A stretch of 16,951 nt of DNA from positions 1 through 16,951 of the forward strand of contig CAMOIK010000020.1 of the NCBI GenBank assembly GCA_946615875.1. Direction: 5' to 3'. Under the pieces are notes generated by a model that did not search any database, was not told the DNA's origin, and saw only the letters and a program-made list of their open reading frames with translations. The DNA comes from an uncultured Verrucomicrobiota bacterium. Lineage in GTDB: Bacteria > Verrucomicrobiota > Kiritimatiellia > RFP12 > UBA1067. This document shows, in pieces, positions 6,258-14,026 of this stretch; the first letter of the stretch is position 1; every line of letters begins with the position of its first letter. The position numbers were made by a program, and so were the translations under genes.

Positions 6258-7772
6258 ATGAAGCCACTGTATCTATACGGCCCGCCAGCGAGCGGAAAAT
6301 CGACCGCGGCCAGACGTCTCGCCGCAGAGTTCGGATTGGATTTCATCGATCTCGACGACGCCATCGTCAAACGCATAGGGATGCCGATCGCCCGTTTCTT
6401 CGCGGAACGCGGCGAGGCAGCGTTCCGCGACGTCGAATCCGCCGCGCTTCGCGAGGTCTCCGCCCCGATTGTCGCGCTTGGCGGCGGCACGCTGCTGCGC
6501 GAGGCCAACAGGGCGTTCGCGGAGGAGCGCGGCTTCGTCGCCGTCCTGGACGCTGACGAGGCGGAGATAGCCCGGCGCATCGAGCAGGCCAAGGGCGTTC
6601 GTCCGCTTGGCAACCGACTGGCAGAGCGAAGGGCGCACTACGCGAGTTTTGTCCACCGCGCGGGGGAGGATTCGCGCATCGTAATGCCGCGCCGTCTCGT
6701 CGGCGACGTCGCGGTGCCGCTGTCGAAAAGCCATGCGCACCGCATCCTCGTCGCGGACTTCCTGGCTGACGTCGCCGGGGGCGGCGAGTATGCCTTGCCG
6801 TTCCCGGATTTCTGCGAGGACATCGCGGCCACGCGCCGCTGCATAGCCGCGCTGCGCGACGCGCTGGCGGGCGGCAGCCGCTCTGCCGTGCTTGACTGCG
6901 GGGAGAGCGGCTCCACTCTGCGCTTCATGGCGCCGGTCGCCGCCGCACTCGGCGTGAAGCCGGAGTTCATTCGGCGCGGCCGCCTGGCGCAGCGCCCGAC
7001 GATGGATTTCTCGGATTTGCGCAGCGGACGCCACGAGCTCGCGGGCGACATATCCTCGCAGTTCGTCACGGGGTTGCTCTTCGCACTGCCGATCCTGCCT
7101 GGCGACTCTACCGTGGAGTTCTCGTCTCCGCTGCAGTCGCGCGGCTACGTGGATATGACGCTCGACGTGATCCGCGCCTTCGGCGTTCGCATCGACGAGA
7201 CGCCGGAAGGTTTCGCCGTGCCAGGCGGCCAGCGGTATTCGCGTCCATCCGGCGGCGCATTGGCGCCGGAAGGGGACTGGAGCGGCGCAGCGTTCTGGCT
7301 CGCCGCCAACGCGCTCGGCTCCGCCGTCCGCGTGACCAACCTCAACTGCGCCTCGCGCCAGCCAGACAGGGCGATGGCGGAATTGTCGCCCCTGCCTGAC
7401 TCTATCGACGTTTCGCAGTCGCCGGACCTCTATCCGGCGCTTGCCGTCATGGCGGCCGCGCGCGACGGAGTTACGCGCTTCACCAACGCCGGACGGCTGC
7501 GCATCAAGGAATCCGACCGCATCGCCGCCATGGAGAGCGTGCTCGCCGCCTTTGGCGTCCATGCCGAATCCACGCCCGACACCGCCGTCATCGAAGGCAC
7601 GGCCGCGCCGCTGCGCAGCTGCGAGATCGAGAGCTTCAACGACCACCGCATCGCCATGGCGGCGGCCATCGCCGCCACCCGCGCCGACGGTCCAGTCCTC
7701 ATTCAGGGCGCCTCGTGCGTGGCCAAGAGCTATCCTGGCTTTTTCGCCGATTATTCAAGCCTGTGCGCGTGA
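6258..7772 (+). CDS. Bifunctional shikimate kinase / 3-phosphoshikimate 1-carboxyvinyltransferase (EPSP synthase)
   Basis: The 504-aa protein fuses steps 5 and 6 of the shikimate pathway. Residues 1-145 are shikimate kinase: Walker A GPPASGKST (8-16), DLDD (31-34), ERGEAAFRDVE, GGGT (75-78) and lid RPL (115-117). Residues 150-504 are EPSP synthase of the short clostridial type: PLSKSHAHR (K157, S158, R162), CGESGSTLRF (G218), QRP (R246), SSQ (266-268), SPD (D390), RIKESDR (K417, E418, R421), NDHRIAM and KSYPGFF (K490). The main substrate-binding residues are kept. Only 20 residues separate R246 from S266, against 45 between the equivalent E. coli R124 and S169, so one repeat unit is shortened. 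The start is ATG 6258 with GGAGG at 6250-6254, 17 nt after the previous stop. The protein would make EPSP from shikimate, ATP and PEP in the cytoplasm. Confidence 0.93.
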   Translation: MKPLYLYGPPASGKSTAARRLAAEFGLDFIDLDDAIVKRIGMPIARFFAERGEAAFRDVESAALREVSAPIVALGGGTLLREANRAFAEERGFVAVLDADEAEIARRIEQAKGVRPLGNRLAERRAHYASFVHRAGEDSRIVMPRRLVGDVAVPLSKSHAHRILVADFLADVAGGGEYALPFPDFCEDIAATRRCIAALRDALAGGSRSAVLDCGESGSTLRFMAPVAAALGVKPEFIRRGRLAQRPTMDFSDLRSGRHELAGDISSQFVTGLLFALPILPGDSTVEFSSPLQSRGYVDMTLDVIRAFGVRIDETPEGFAVPGGQRYSRPSGGALAPEGDWSGAAFWLAANALGSAVRVTNLNCASRQPDRAMAELSPLPDSIDVSQSPDLYPALAVMAAARDGVTRFTNAGRLRIKESDRIAAMESVLAAFGVHAESTPDTAVIEGTAAPLRSCEIESFNDHRIAMAAAIAATRADGPVLIQGASCVAKSYPGFFADYSSLCA

Positions 7773-7852
7773 ATGACAGCCGCCTCGAGCCATGTGCGCC
7801 ATGCCGCGCCGCATAGGAACCCGCCACGGCATCCGTCGGGGCGACAGCACAA

Positions 7853-7857
7853 AAGGA
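7853..7857 (+). promoter_or_regulatory. Shine-Dalgarno site that sets the GH127 start
   Basis: AAGGA lies 8 nt before ATG 7866. It favours this start over ATG 7773, which has no SD and would put a 31-residue Arg/His-rich extension ahead of the signal peptide. Confidence 0.7.
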
Positions 7858-7865
7858 CAAGCAAA

Positions 7866-9794
7866 ATGAAAAACACGCCTGACATTGCGGTCTATTGCCG
7901 ACGGTGGCATTCCTGCGGCCTCGTTGCGACGGCGGCGGTAGTCGCCATCCTTTCCTTAGCCTCTGCCGCCGGCGCGGCCGAGAAGGTCGCCACCCGTCTT
8001 CTGCCTTCGCCTTTCAAGGAAAACATGCTGCGCGAACGTCGCTTCCTGGTCTCTCTGGAGCCGCTTGCGCTGACGCGCGAGTTCCGGCGCAACGCCGGGT
8101 TTGCGCCGCTGCCGGAGGATGACGGAATACTGCCGCTCGGCGGCTGGGAAAAGCCTGGCATGGAGCTGCGCGGCCACACCTGCGGGCACTGGCTGTCGGG
8201 AATGGCCTCGCTCTACGAGGCTACCGGCGACGAGAGTCTGCGGCGCCGCGCCGCGGAAACCGTCGGAATCTTGCGCCAGTGCCAGGACGCCATGGGCAGC
8301 GGTTATCTTTCCGCCTTCCCGGAGAGCGGCATCGACAAGACCATACGCGGCGAGCGTTACTGGGCGCCTTGGTACACGCTGCACAAGATACTCGCCGGGC
8401 TCCTCGACCAGCATGAATGCTGCGGCAACCCGGAAGCCCTCGAAGTCGCGGCCAGGTTCGGCGACTGGGCGGCCGAGAAGGTGCTGCCGCTCACATCTGA
8501 AGAGGCGGCGAACATGCGCAAGCGCGAGTTCGGCGGCATCGCGGAGTCACTGCTGCTCCTCTCCGCCGCCGTGGACGACCCTGTGCGAGCAGAGAAATAC
8601 CGCCGCGCCGCAGGCGTCTTCCACGATCCGACCGTCATGGATCCGCTAGACCGCAGGGAAGACCGTCTGCACGGCCGACACGCGAACACCTTCATCCCGA
8701 AAGTCATTGCGGACATGCGCAAGTGGGAACTCCTTGGCGACAAGGCCGCGTTCGACCGCGCCCATTTCTTCTGGCGGACCGTCATGGACGGCTATCTCTA
8801 CGCGCCGGGATGCGTCTCGTCGAAGGAGGCGTTTCGCGGGCCCGGCCTCCAGGGGCGTTTCGTCACCGGCATGACGGGCGAGACCTGCTGCACCGTGAAT
8901 CTCCTCAAACTCTCGCGCCGACTCTTCGCCGCCTCGGACGACGACCGCGAACGCGCGGAACTGGCAGACTACCAGGAACGCGCCTTGTGGAACCACATCC
9001 TCGGCCAGATGAACCCGATAGACGGCGCGCTCACCTACTTCCTGCCGCTAGAGACGGGCACCTACAAGCTCCAGAGCCGTCCCAACGATTGCTTCTGGTG
9101 CTGCATGGGCACGGCCATGGAAAGCCACACCCGCATACACCGCGTCGTCGCGGAGGATGTCGCGGGCACTCTATACGTAAACCATTTCATACCGGCGGAA
9201 ATCCGTTGGCGCGGCATGACGCTGCGCCTTGAAACGCGCTTCCCGGAAGAGGAGTCCGCCACGCTGCGAGTCATTGACGCGCCAGACTCCCGGCAAGAGG
9301 CGGAGATCGCGATCCGCCTGCCGTTCTGGACGAAGGACGGATGCGGCCGCAGTTCATATGCGAGGTATTCGCGCATATGGAAGCGCGGCGACGCGCTAGA
9401 AATCCCGCTGCCATGCCGTCTGCGTACGGAGTCTATCCCCGCCGCGCCAAGCAGGAAGGCGGTGTTCTTCGGCCCGATACTTCTCGCCGGCCGCCTGGGC
9501 GTCGAAGGCATCGCCAAGAACCGTCTGCGCTCCACCAACTACGCAACGCACGATTTCGCCATCCCGCCGCATCTCGCTTCCGTGCCGCTCGAGCCGCTGG
9601 ACTCCTGGCGACGCATCGCGCCGCCTCCGCCTCCGCCGCGCGACATGGACGGCGCCACGGTCGAGACCCTGGATTTCTTCGCGCATCCTTCGTTCGTCAC
9701 GCCTTCAGGGCTCAAGGTTTCGCCTTTCTGGGCCGTTCACGACGAACGCCATGTCGTCTATTTCGACGAACCCGCCGCCGCTCCGGCGCATTGA
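7866..9794 (+). CDS. Secreted GH127 beta-L-arabinofuranosidase
   Basis: The 642-aa protein carries a signal peptide (charged start, then LVATAAVVAILSLASAAGAA). The catalytic (alpha/alpha)6 barrel includes LRGHTCGHWLSGMA and WAPWYTLHKILAGLLDQ. The key residues of the characterised family member HypBA1 (E322 acid/base; zinc ligands E338, C340, C417, C418, with C417 the nucleophile) line up almost number for number with E321 (SSKEAF), E339 and C341 (GETCC), and C412 and C413 (FWCCMG). The active site is therefore intact. Family members release L-arabinofuranose from beta-linked arabino-oligosaccharides of plant glycoproteins or pectin. The exact linkage cannot be read from sequence. After the barrel come beta-sandwich segments (about 460-640). 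The start at ATG 7866 is chosen from the SD and signal peptide. The secreted esterase two genes upstream suggests plant-polysaccharide use. Confidence 0.93.
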   Translation: MKNTPDIAVYCRRWHSCGLVATAAVVAILSLASAAGAAEKVATRLLPSPFKENMLRERRFLVSLEPLALTREFRRNAGFAPLPEDDGILPLGGWEKPGMELRGHTCGHWLSGMASLYEATGDESLRRRAAETVGILRQCQDAMGSGYLSAFPESGIDKTIRGERYWAPWYTLHKILAGLLDQHECCGNPEALEVAARFGDWAAEKVLPLTSEEAANMRKREFGGIAESLLLLSAAVDDPVRAEKYRRAAGVFHDPTVMDPLDRREDRLHGRHANTFIPKVIADMRKWELLGDKAAFDRAHFFWRTVMDGYLYAPGCVSSKEAFRGPGLQGRFVTGMTGETCCTVNLLKLSRRLFAASDDDRERAELADYQERALWNHILGQMNPIDGALTYFLPLETGTYKLQSRPNDCFWCCMGTAMESHTRIHRVVAEDVAGTLYVNHFIPAEIRWRGMTLRLETRFPEEESATLRVIDAPDSRQEAEIAIRLPFWTKDGCGRSSYARYSRIWKRGDALEIPLPCRLRTESIPAAPSRKAVFFGPILLAGRLGVEGIAKNRLRSTNYATHDFAIPPHLASVPLEPLDSWRRIAPPPPPPRDMDGATVETLDFFAHPSFVTPSGLKVSPFWAVHDERHVVYFDEPAAAPAH

Positions 9795-9846
9795 ATCGCC
9801 GCCGGGCGGAACGGCAAAATCCGAAATGGTCGGCACGGAGGCGTGA

Positions 9847-9860
9847 AAATATGGTATAAT
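9847..9860 (+). promoter_or_regulatory. proS: Extended -10 promoter, leaderless type, for proS
   Basis: AAATATGGTATAAT is identical to the other copies. TATAAT is at 9855-9860 and 10 nt (ACGCACCATC) separate it from the ATG at 9871, which implies a leader of only about 3-4 nt. No SD is present and no good -35 is seen. Confidence 0.87.
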
Positions 9861-9870
9861 ACGCACCATC

Positions 9871-11583
9871 ATGAAATGGACCAAGACCCTCATACAGACG
9901 TTGCGCGAAGTGCCTGCCGACGCCGAAATCGATTCCCACAAACTTCTTGTCCGCGCCGGACTGGTCCGCAAGGTCGCCGGCGGTCTCTACGCATACATGC
10001 CGCTGGGGATGCGGACCCTGCGCAAGATACAGCAGATCGTGCGCGAGGAGATGGACCGCAGCGGAGCGCAGGAGATCGTGGCGCCCATCCTGCAGCCTGC
10101 GGAGCTGTGGCGCACCACCGGGCGCTGGGACGCGATGGGCGCCAACATGTTCCGCCTGAGCGACCGCGGCGAACACGAGTTTGCGCTGGGTCCGACAGCC
10201 GAGGAGGTCTTCACCGACCTGGCGAAGGGCGTCCTCAACTCCTACCGCCAGCTGCCGGTCATCATCTACCAGATCCAGTGGAAGTTCCGCGACGAGACGC
10301 GCCCGCGCTTCGGACTCATGCGCTCCAAGGAATTCCTGATGAAGGACGCCTACTCGTTCGACATGGACGCCGACGGCGCCGACAAATCCTACTGGACCAT
10401 GTATCACGCCTACGAGCGCATCTTCGCCAGATGCGGCCTGAAGGCCGTGCCGGTGCAGGCGGACGGCGGAGACATGGGCGACAGCCTCACCCATGAATTC
10501 CACGTGCTTGCCGATGCCGGCGAGGACGGCATCGCGTGGTGCGAGAAGTGCGGCTACGCCGCCAACCTCGAAAGGGCCGAACGCCGCGTCGAGTCCGCCG
10601 CCGACGCCGAATGCGCGCCGTGCGAGGAGGTCGCCACGCCGGATGCCAGGACGATCGAGCAGGTCGCGGCGTTCATGGGGCTGGCTCCGTCGGCGTTCGT
10701 CAAGTCGCTCGTCTATGTCGCCGACGGCAAGTGCGTGATGGTCTGCGTGCCGGGAGACCGCGACGTGAACGAGGTCAAGTTGAAGCGCTTCCTCGGCGCG
10801 AAGAACGTGGCGCTGGCCGACAACGGCGCCGTGCTCGCGGCGACCGGGGCGAACGCCGGCTTCGTCGGCCCCGTCGGACCGGCGGACGCGCAGATGCGCA
10901 TCGTGGCCGACCTGTCGCTGAAGGGCGCGGCCGGGCGCATCGTCGGCGCGAACCGCGACGGCTTCCATCTCAAGAGCGTGAGCCTCGCGCGCGATACGCG
11001 CCTGGCCGACGCCGACTACGCCGATCTGACCATCGTCAAGGCCGGTGACGCCTGCCCGCATTGCGGCGGCGCGATGGAGATCAAGCGCGGCATAGAGGTC
11101 GGGCAGGTCTTCAAGCTCGGCACCAAGTATTCGGCGGCGTTCAACGCCGTTTACAAGAACGACAAGCTTGAAGAGAAGACGATGATCATGGGTTGCTACG
11201 GCGTGGGCGTCAGCCGCACCCTGCAGGCGATCATAGAGCAGAGCCACGACAAGGACGGCATCGTGTGGCCGTCGGCCGTCGCGCCCTACAGCGTGGTCGT
11301 GGAGCTTCTCGACCCGTCCGTGCCGGACGTCGCGAAGGTCGCCGAAGACATCGAGTTGGCGCTGGAGGCGAAGGGCATAGACGTGATCGTCGATGACCGC
11401 GAGGAGCGTCCCGGCGTCAAGTTCAAAGACGCCGACCTCATAGGTTTCCCGGTGCGCGTCGTCGTGGGCGCGAAGGGGTTGGCCGCCGGAGGCGTCGAAA
11501 TCAAGCGGCGCGACGAGGCGAAGGACAAGACGCGCATCGTCGCGCCCGCCGCCGCCGCCGACACGGTCGCCGGCATCCTCTAG
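9871..11583 (+). CDS. proS: Prolyl-tRNA synthetase, bacterial type with editing insertion
   Basis: The 570-aa cytoplasmic enzyme charges tRNA-Pro with proline; this is the usual length for the bacterial form. The class II motifs are clear: motif 1 around AYMPLGMRTLRKIQQIVREE, motif 2 in QWKFRDETRPRFGLMRSKEF, and motif 3 in GCYGVGVSRTLQAIIEQ. Between motifs 2 and 3 (about residues 225-385) lies the INS/YbaK-like domain that hydrolyses mischarged alanyl-tRNA-Pro; it is preceded by a CxxC stretch (WCEKCGYAANLE). The C-terminal ~100 residues (VVVELLDPSVPDV to the end) are the anticodon-binding domain. The ATG at 9871 is fixed by the MKWTKTLIQTLREVPADAEI family start and the leaderless promoter. 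All key blocks look intact. It probably forms a transcription unit with the next gene 57 nt downstream. Confidence 0.97.
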   Translation: MKWTKTLIQTLREVPADAEIDSHKLLVRAGLVRKVAGGLYAYMPLGMRTLRKIQQIVREEMDRSGAQEIVAPILQPAELWRTTGRWDAMGANMFRLSDRGEHEFALGPTAEEVFTDLAKGVLNSYRQLPVIIYQIQWKFRDETRPRFGLMRSKEFLMKDAYSFDMDADGADKSYWTMYHAYERIFARCGLKAVPVQADGGDMGDSLTHEFHVLADAGEDGIAWCEKCGYAANLERAERRVESAADAECAPCEEVATPDARTIEQVAAFMGLAPSAFVKSLVYVADGKCVMVCVPGDRDVNEVKLKRFLGAKNVALADNGAVLAATGANAGFVGPVGPADAQMRIVADLSLKGAAGRIVGANRDGFHLKSVSLARDTRLADADYADLTIVKAGDACPHCGGAMEIKRGIEVGQVFKLGTKYSAAFNAVYKNDKLEEKTMIMGCYGVGVSRTLQAIIEQSHDKDGIVWPSAVAPYSVVVELLDPSVPDVAKVAEDIELALEAKGIDVIVDDREERPGVKFKDADLIGFPVRVVVGAKGLAAGGVEIKRRDEAKDKTRIVAPAAAADTVAGIL

Positions 11584-11627
11584 GGACGCTTGCGCACGGA
11601 ACGGGCGCTTGTGCGCCATAGCGACGC

Positions 11628-11635
11628 AGGAGGAG
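11628..11635 (+). promoter_or_regulatory. Strong Shine-Dalgarno site setting a GTG start
   Basis: AGGAGGAG ends 5 nt before GTG 11641. It selects this GTG over the in-frame ATG at 11590, which has no SD and adds 17 residues before the zinc ribbon. Confidence 0.75.
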
Positions 11636-11640
11636 AAGCC

Positions 11641-13488
11641 GTGACGATAAAGTGCCCCAAGTGCGGCGAGATATGCGAGAGCGAGACGGCTCCGGCCGTC
11701 GGTCGGCGCATACAGTGCCCGTTCTGCCTTGAGAAATACCCCTACGAGGAGTGGATGTCCGGCGACGGCGCGGCGGACGCCCCCGCCGCCGCGATGGTGA
11801 AGGAGATCCCCGGCCTCCCGCGAGATGCCGAAGCCGCCAACGCGGTGCCTCTGCCTGCGAACGTGCCCGCGCCGCCTCCTCCTGTCGAAAAGAAGCATGA
11901 AGCCCGCAAGGAGCCTTCTCCTCCGCCGTCGACCGCCGCGAAGGCCGCTTCTGCGCCGTCCGCCGGGCGCTCGGGCCACGAGACCGGCACCGGTGCGTGG
12001 CGGCGGCGTTTCGCCTACGTTCGCTACCGTCTGGCGCATTGGGCGCTGACCATCGCGCTTGTTGGCGCGGCCGCCTACGGCGTATGGTGGCTTTACGGCA
12101 AGATACGGGAGATGGAGCCGACCCCGCCGCCGCCCGTCGAAGTCGAAGAGCCGCAGCCCGAACCCGGTGAAGACGCCAGGCCCGACGGGCTGCTCGCCGC
12201 TGTGATGGATCTGCGCCGCGTCAGGCAGGAATACGAGACCGCCAGGAAACGTTTCTTCACCGACTGCGGCGTGGCCGACGACGTGAAGGGCTGGATAGCC
12301 GAGAACGGCGAAGCCTGGGTCGTATTCGACAGGCACAGCAGGTCGAGCGAGACGAACACCATCTATCATGCAAAGGCGGAGAATGGCGAAGTGTGCGCCG
12401 TCGCGGCCATGCACAGCGCCGAGACGCCGCCCGAAACCATCGCCGTCTCCGCGTTTCTCAAACGGCTCGAGAGCGAGCCGTGCGCCGTGGCCGTCGCGTC
12501 CGGCGAACTGCGCCTCTGCCCGAAAGGGCGCTACGCCATGCCGCCGCATGGCGGCGGCTTCTGCATAAAGCGCGCCAACCTCAACCGTTTCTACTACGGT
12601 CTGGGCGTGAACAACATAGGCCTCGCGCCCGTCGCGAAATACAAGGTTTCGTTGCAGACGCCGACCGACAAGGTTGCGGTCGCCGACGGAGCCGGCTATG
12701 CGGAAAACATCGAATGGCGGGAGATCGCGGCGAAGCTGGCCGTGCGCCGCAACATAGCGCGGGTGGACGACCCGCGCATAGACAAGGAGCTGCGCAGTTC
12801 CTGGCTGGTCGTCGATGACGGCGCTTCGGAAGCCGGCGACGCGCCGACGCCTTCCGACACGCCGGACGCGACCACGCCGCCCGAGCCGCCGATCATCAAG
12901 CCGACCGACGACGGCATCCGTCCCCGCAGACGCGAGCGCCACAGACGCAACGACTCCGCCGACACCGCCCGCGCTACCGTTTCCGGTCTCATGCTTTCGC
13001 TGGACAACCCCAAGTCCTCTTCGCATTCCGACAAATCGCGTGAATACGAAGGTTATGCTTCCTGGGAGGAGACCACCACGTGGAAACACTCCTACAAGGG
13101 CAAGGTGAGCGGCATTGCGCCGCGCGGCGTCCGCGTGCCTGTCAAGGTGGAGGCGCTGTTCGTCACCACCCCGATCGGCGGCGGCACCGCCAAAATGGAG
13201 ATCCGCGAAACCCGCACCATCCTGGACGACTTCCTTGGTTCGGGCGAGGGCGGATCGCCCACTTCCCACAAGTTCGAGTTCGATGCGCCGGAGACGCAAG
13301 AGGTGCAACACAAAGAAAAGCACTGGGTGCACAACGGATGGCACCTCGAATCCCGGACCGAAGGCGAGCGCTACGCCGGCGTGATCCTGCGTCTATGGGT
13401 GGATGGCGAAATCAAGTCCGTCAAGACCAAGCCTTCCAACCGAAACTGGGAAAAAGCGGCTATGTCGCCCTCGTTTTCCCTTGATTAG
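11641..13488 (+). CDS. Zinc-ribbon single-pass membrane protein of unknown function
   Basis: I do not recognise a named family for this 615-aa protein. It starts with a zinc ribbon: CPKC (C5, C8) and CPFC (C26, C29), like the MJ0042-type ribbons at the N-termini of membrane proteins. A Pro/Ala-rich linker of about 100 residues follows. One transmembrane segment lies at about residues 133-155 (LTIALVGAAAYGVWWLYGKI). The remaining ~460 residues should be outside the inner membrane. They consist of a first domain (about 180-400), a second Pro/Thr-rich linker (PSDTPDATTPPEPPI), and a C-terminal domain (about 440-615) with regular beta-like patterning ending YAGVILRLWVDGEIK. The two-linker layout suggests a cytoplasmic sensor or anchor tied to periplasmic domains. 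The start is GTG 11641. It is probably co-transcribed with proS, though a functional link is not obvious. Confidence 0.8.
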   Translation: MTIKCPKCGEICESETAPAVGRRIQCPFCLEKYPYEEWMSGDGAADAPAAAMVKEIPGLPRDAEAANAVPLPANVPAPPPPVEKKHEARKEPSPPPSTAAKAASAPSAGRSGHETGTGAWRRRFAYVRYRLAHWALTIALVGAAAYGVWWLYGKIREMEPTPPPPVEVEEPQPEPGEDARPDGLLAAVMDLRRVRQEYETARKRFFTDCGVADDVKGWIAENGEAWVVFDRHSRSSETNTIYHAKAENGEVCAVAAMHSAETPPETIAVSAFLKRLESEPCAVAVASGELRLCPKGRYAMPPHGGGFCIKRANLNRFYYGLGVNNIGLAPVAKYKVSLQTPTDKVAVADGAGYAENIEWREIAAKLAVRRNIARVDDPRIDKELRSSWLVVDDGASEAGDAPTPSDTPDATTPPEPPIIKPTDDGIRPRRRERHRRNDSADTARATVSGLMLSLDNPKSSSHSDKSREYEGYASWEETTTWKHSYKGKVSGIAPRGVRVPVKVEALFVTTPIGGGTAKMEIRETRTILDDFLGSGEGGSPTSHKFEFDAPETQEVQHKEKHWVHNGWHLESRTEGERYAGVILRLWVDGEIKSVKTKPSNRNWEKAAMSPSFSLD

Positions 13489-13526
13489 CCATTCGGGACG
13501 CCTTAGGCGCCGCCATTTTCCTCAAT

Positions 13527-13553
13527 GCGGAGGCCGAGGGCCTCGGCAGCCGC
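13527..13553. terminator. Hairpin in the convergent intergenic region, candidate bidirectional terminator
   Basis: The gap between convergent genes (13489-13579) holds an inverted repeat: GCGG (13527-13530) pairs with CCGC (13550-13553), then a tandem A-G/G-A mismatch, then a 6-bp stem GCCGAG/CTCGGC around a GGC loop. No T-run follows on either strand, so intrinsic termination is uncertain. A smaller hairpin, CGCC-TTA-GGCG, lies at 13499-13509 with ATTTTCC a few bases downstream. The position between converging units is the main argument. Confidence 0.45.
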
Positions 13554-13579
13554 TCTATTAAAAGGTATTAAGAGGAAGG

Positions 13580-14026
13580 CTATTGGAGGAAGAGGGCGAG
13601 ATTGGCGCAAGCCACGGCGTCGTAGAGCGCGTCGTGCCATGTGCGGTCTGGAATGGAAGGGGCGAGGTCGAAGAGGCTGCAAAGTTCGCCGAGAGCGTAG
13701 CTGGGGAGAGCATGGTAGCGCTTCTTTGCGATCTTGAGAGTGTCTATCCACGGGCCCCAGTTCGTGAGCGGGGCTATGCGGCGCAGTATCGTCCGCTCCG
13801 TGGCGATATTGTGCGCGACGAGCGTGGTGTCTAGGAGGTAAGGGGCGAATTCCTCCCAGAGGGACATGATTGGCTCGGCGTCAGGGGTCAGGGCGGTGCC
13901 GAAGAACCATTCGCGAGTATCGACGATGGCGCCGTCCCTGACGACGGCGATGCCGAGCTGCCATGGGTCGTTGTCGCCGCCGCCCTCGTAGCCGGTGGTT
14001 TCGAAGTCGAGCGCGGTGAAGTTCAT
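13580..14026 (-). CDS. DnaQ-like 3'-5' exonuclease (DEDDh fold) with Asp-to-Glu change
   Basis: The 148-aa protein is a stand-alone RNase H-like exonuclease domain. Exo I is ALDFETTG with D7 and E9. Exo II is VAHNIATERTIL, with E77 where DnaQ and most relatives have Asp (VAHNAxFD). Exo III is HDALYDA with H131 and D136, the DEDDh spacing. Relatives trim DNA or RNA 3' ends using two metal ions. Glu could still hold a metal, so activity is plausible but not certain. It is the last gene of the minus-strand unit. Its ATG overlaps the TGA of the methyltransferase gene (ATGA at 14023-14026), so translation is probably coupled. The short length excludes a full polymerase subunit. A role together with the biosynthetic-looking genes upstream is not obvious. 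Confidence 0.85.
   Translation of the reverse strand: MNFTALDFETTGYEGGGDNDPWQLGIAVVRDGAIVDTREWFFGTALTPDAEPIMSLWEEFAPYLLDTTLVAHNIATERTILRRIAPLTNWGPWIDTLKIAKKRYHALPSYALGELCSLFDLAPSIPDRTWHDALYDAVACANLALFLQ

Noticed and set aside
6273..7646. Long minus-strand frame opposite the shikimate kinase-EPSP synthase gene
   Set aside because: It is a composition-driven shadow; all conserved motifs lie on the plus strand.
7773..7865. GH127 start at ATG 7773 overlapping the end of the EPSP synthase frame
   Set aside because: It adds an Arg/His-rich stretch ahead of a good signal peptide, whereas ATG 7866 has a properly spaced AAGGA.
9712..13344. A 1210-codon open frame on the minus strand opposite proS and the zinc-ribbon gene
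   Set aside because: Its product is Arg/His/Gly-rich with no domain signal, while proS on the other strand is unmistakable. Long antisense frames are expected in high-GC DNA because stop codons are rare.
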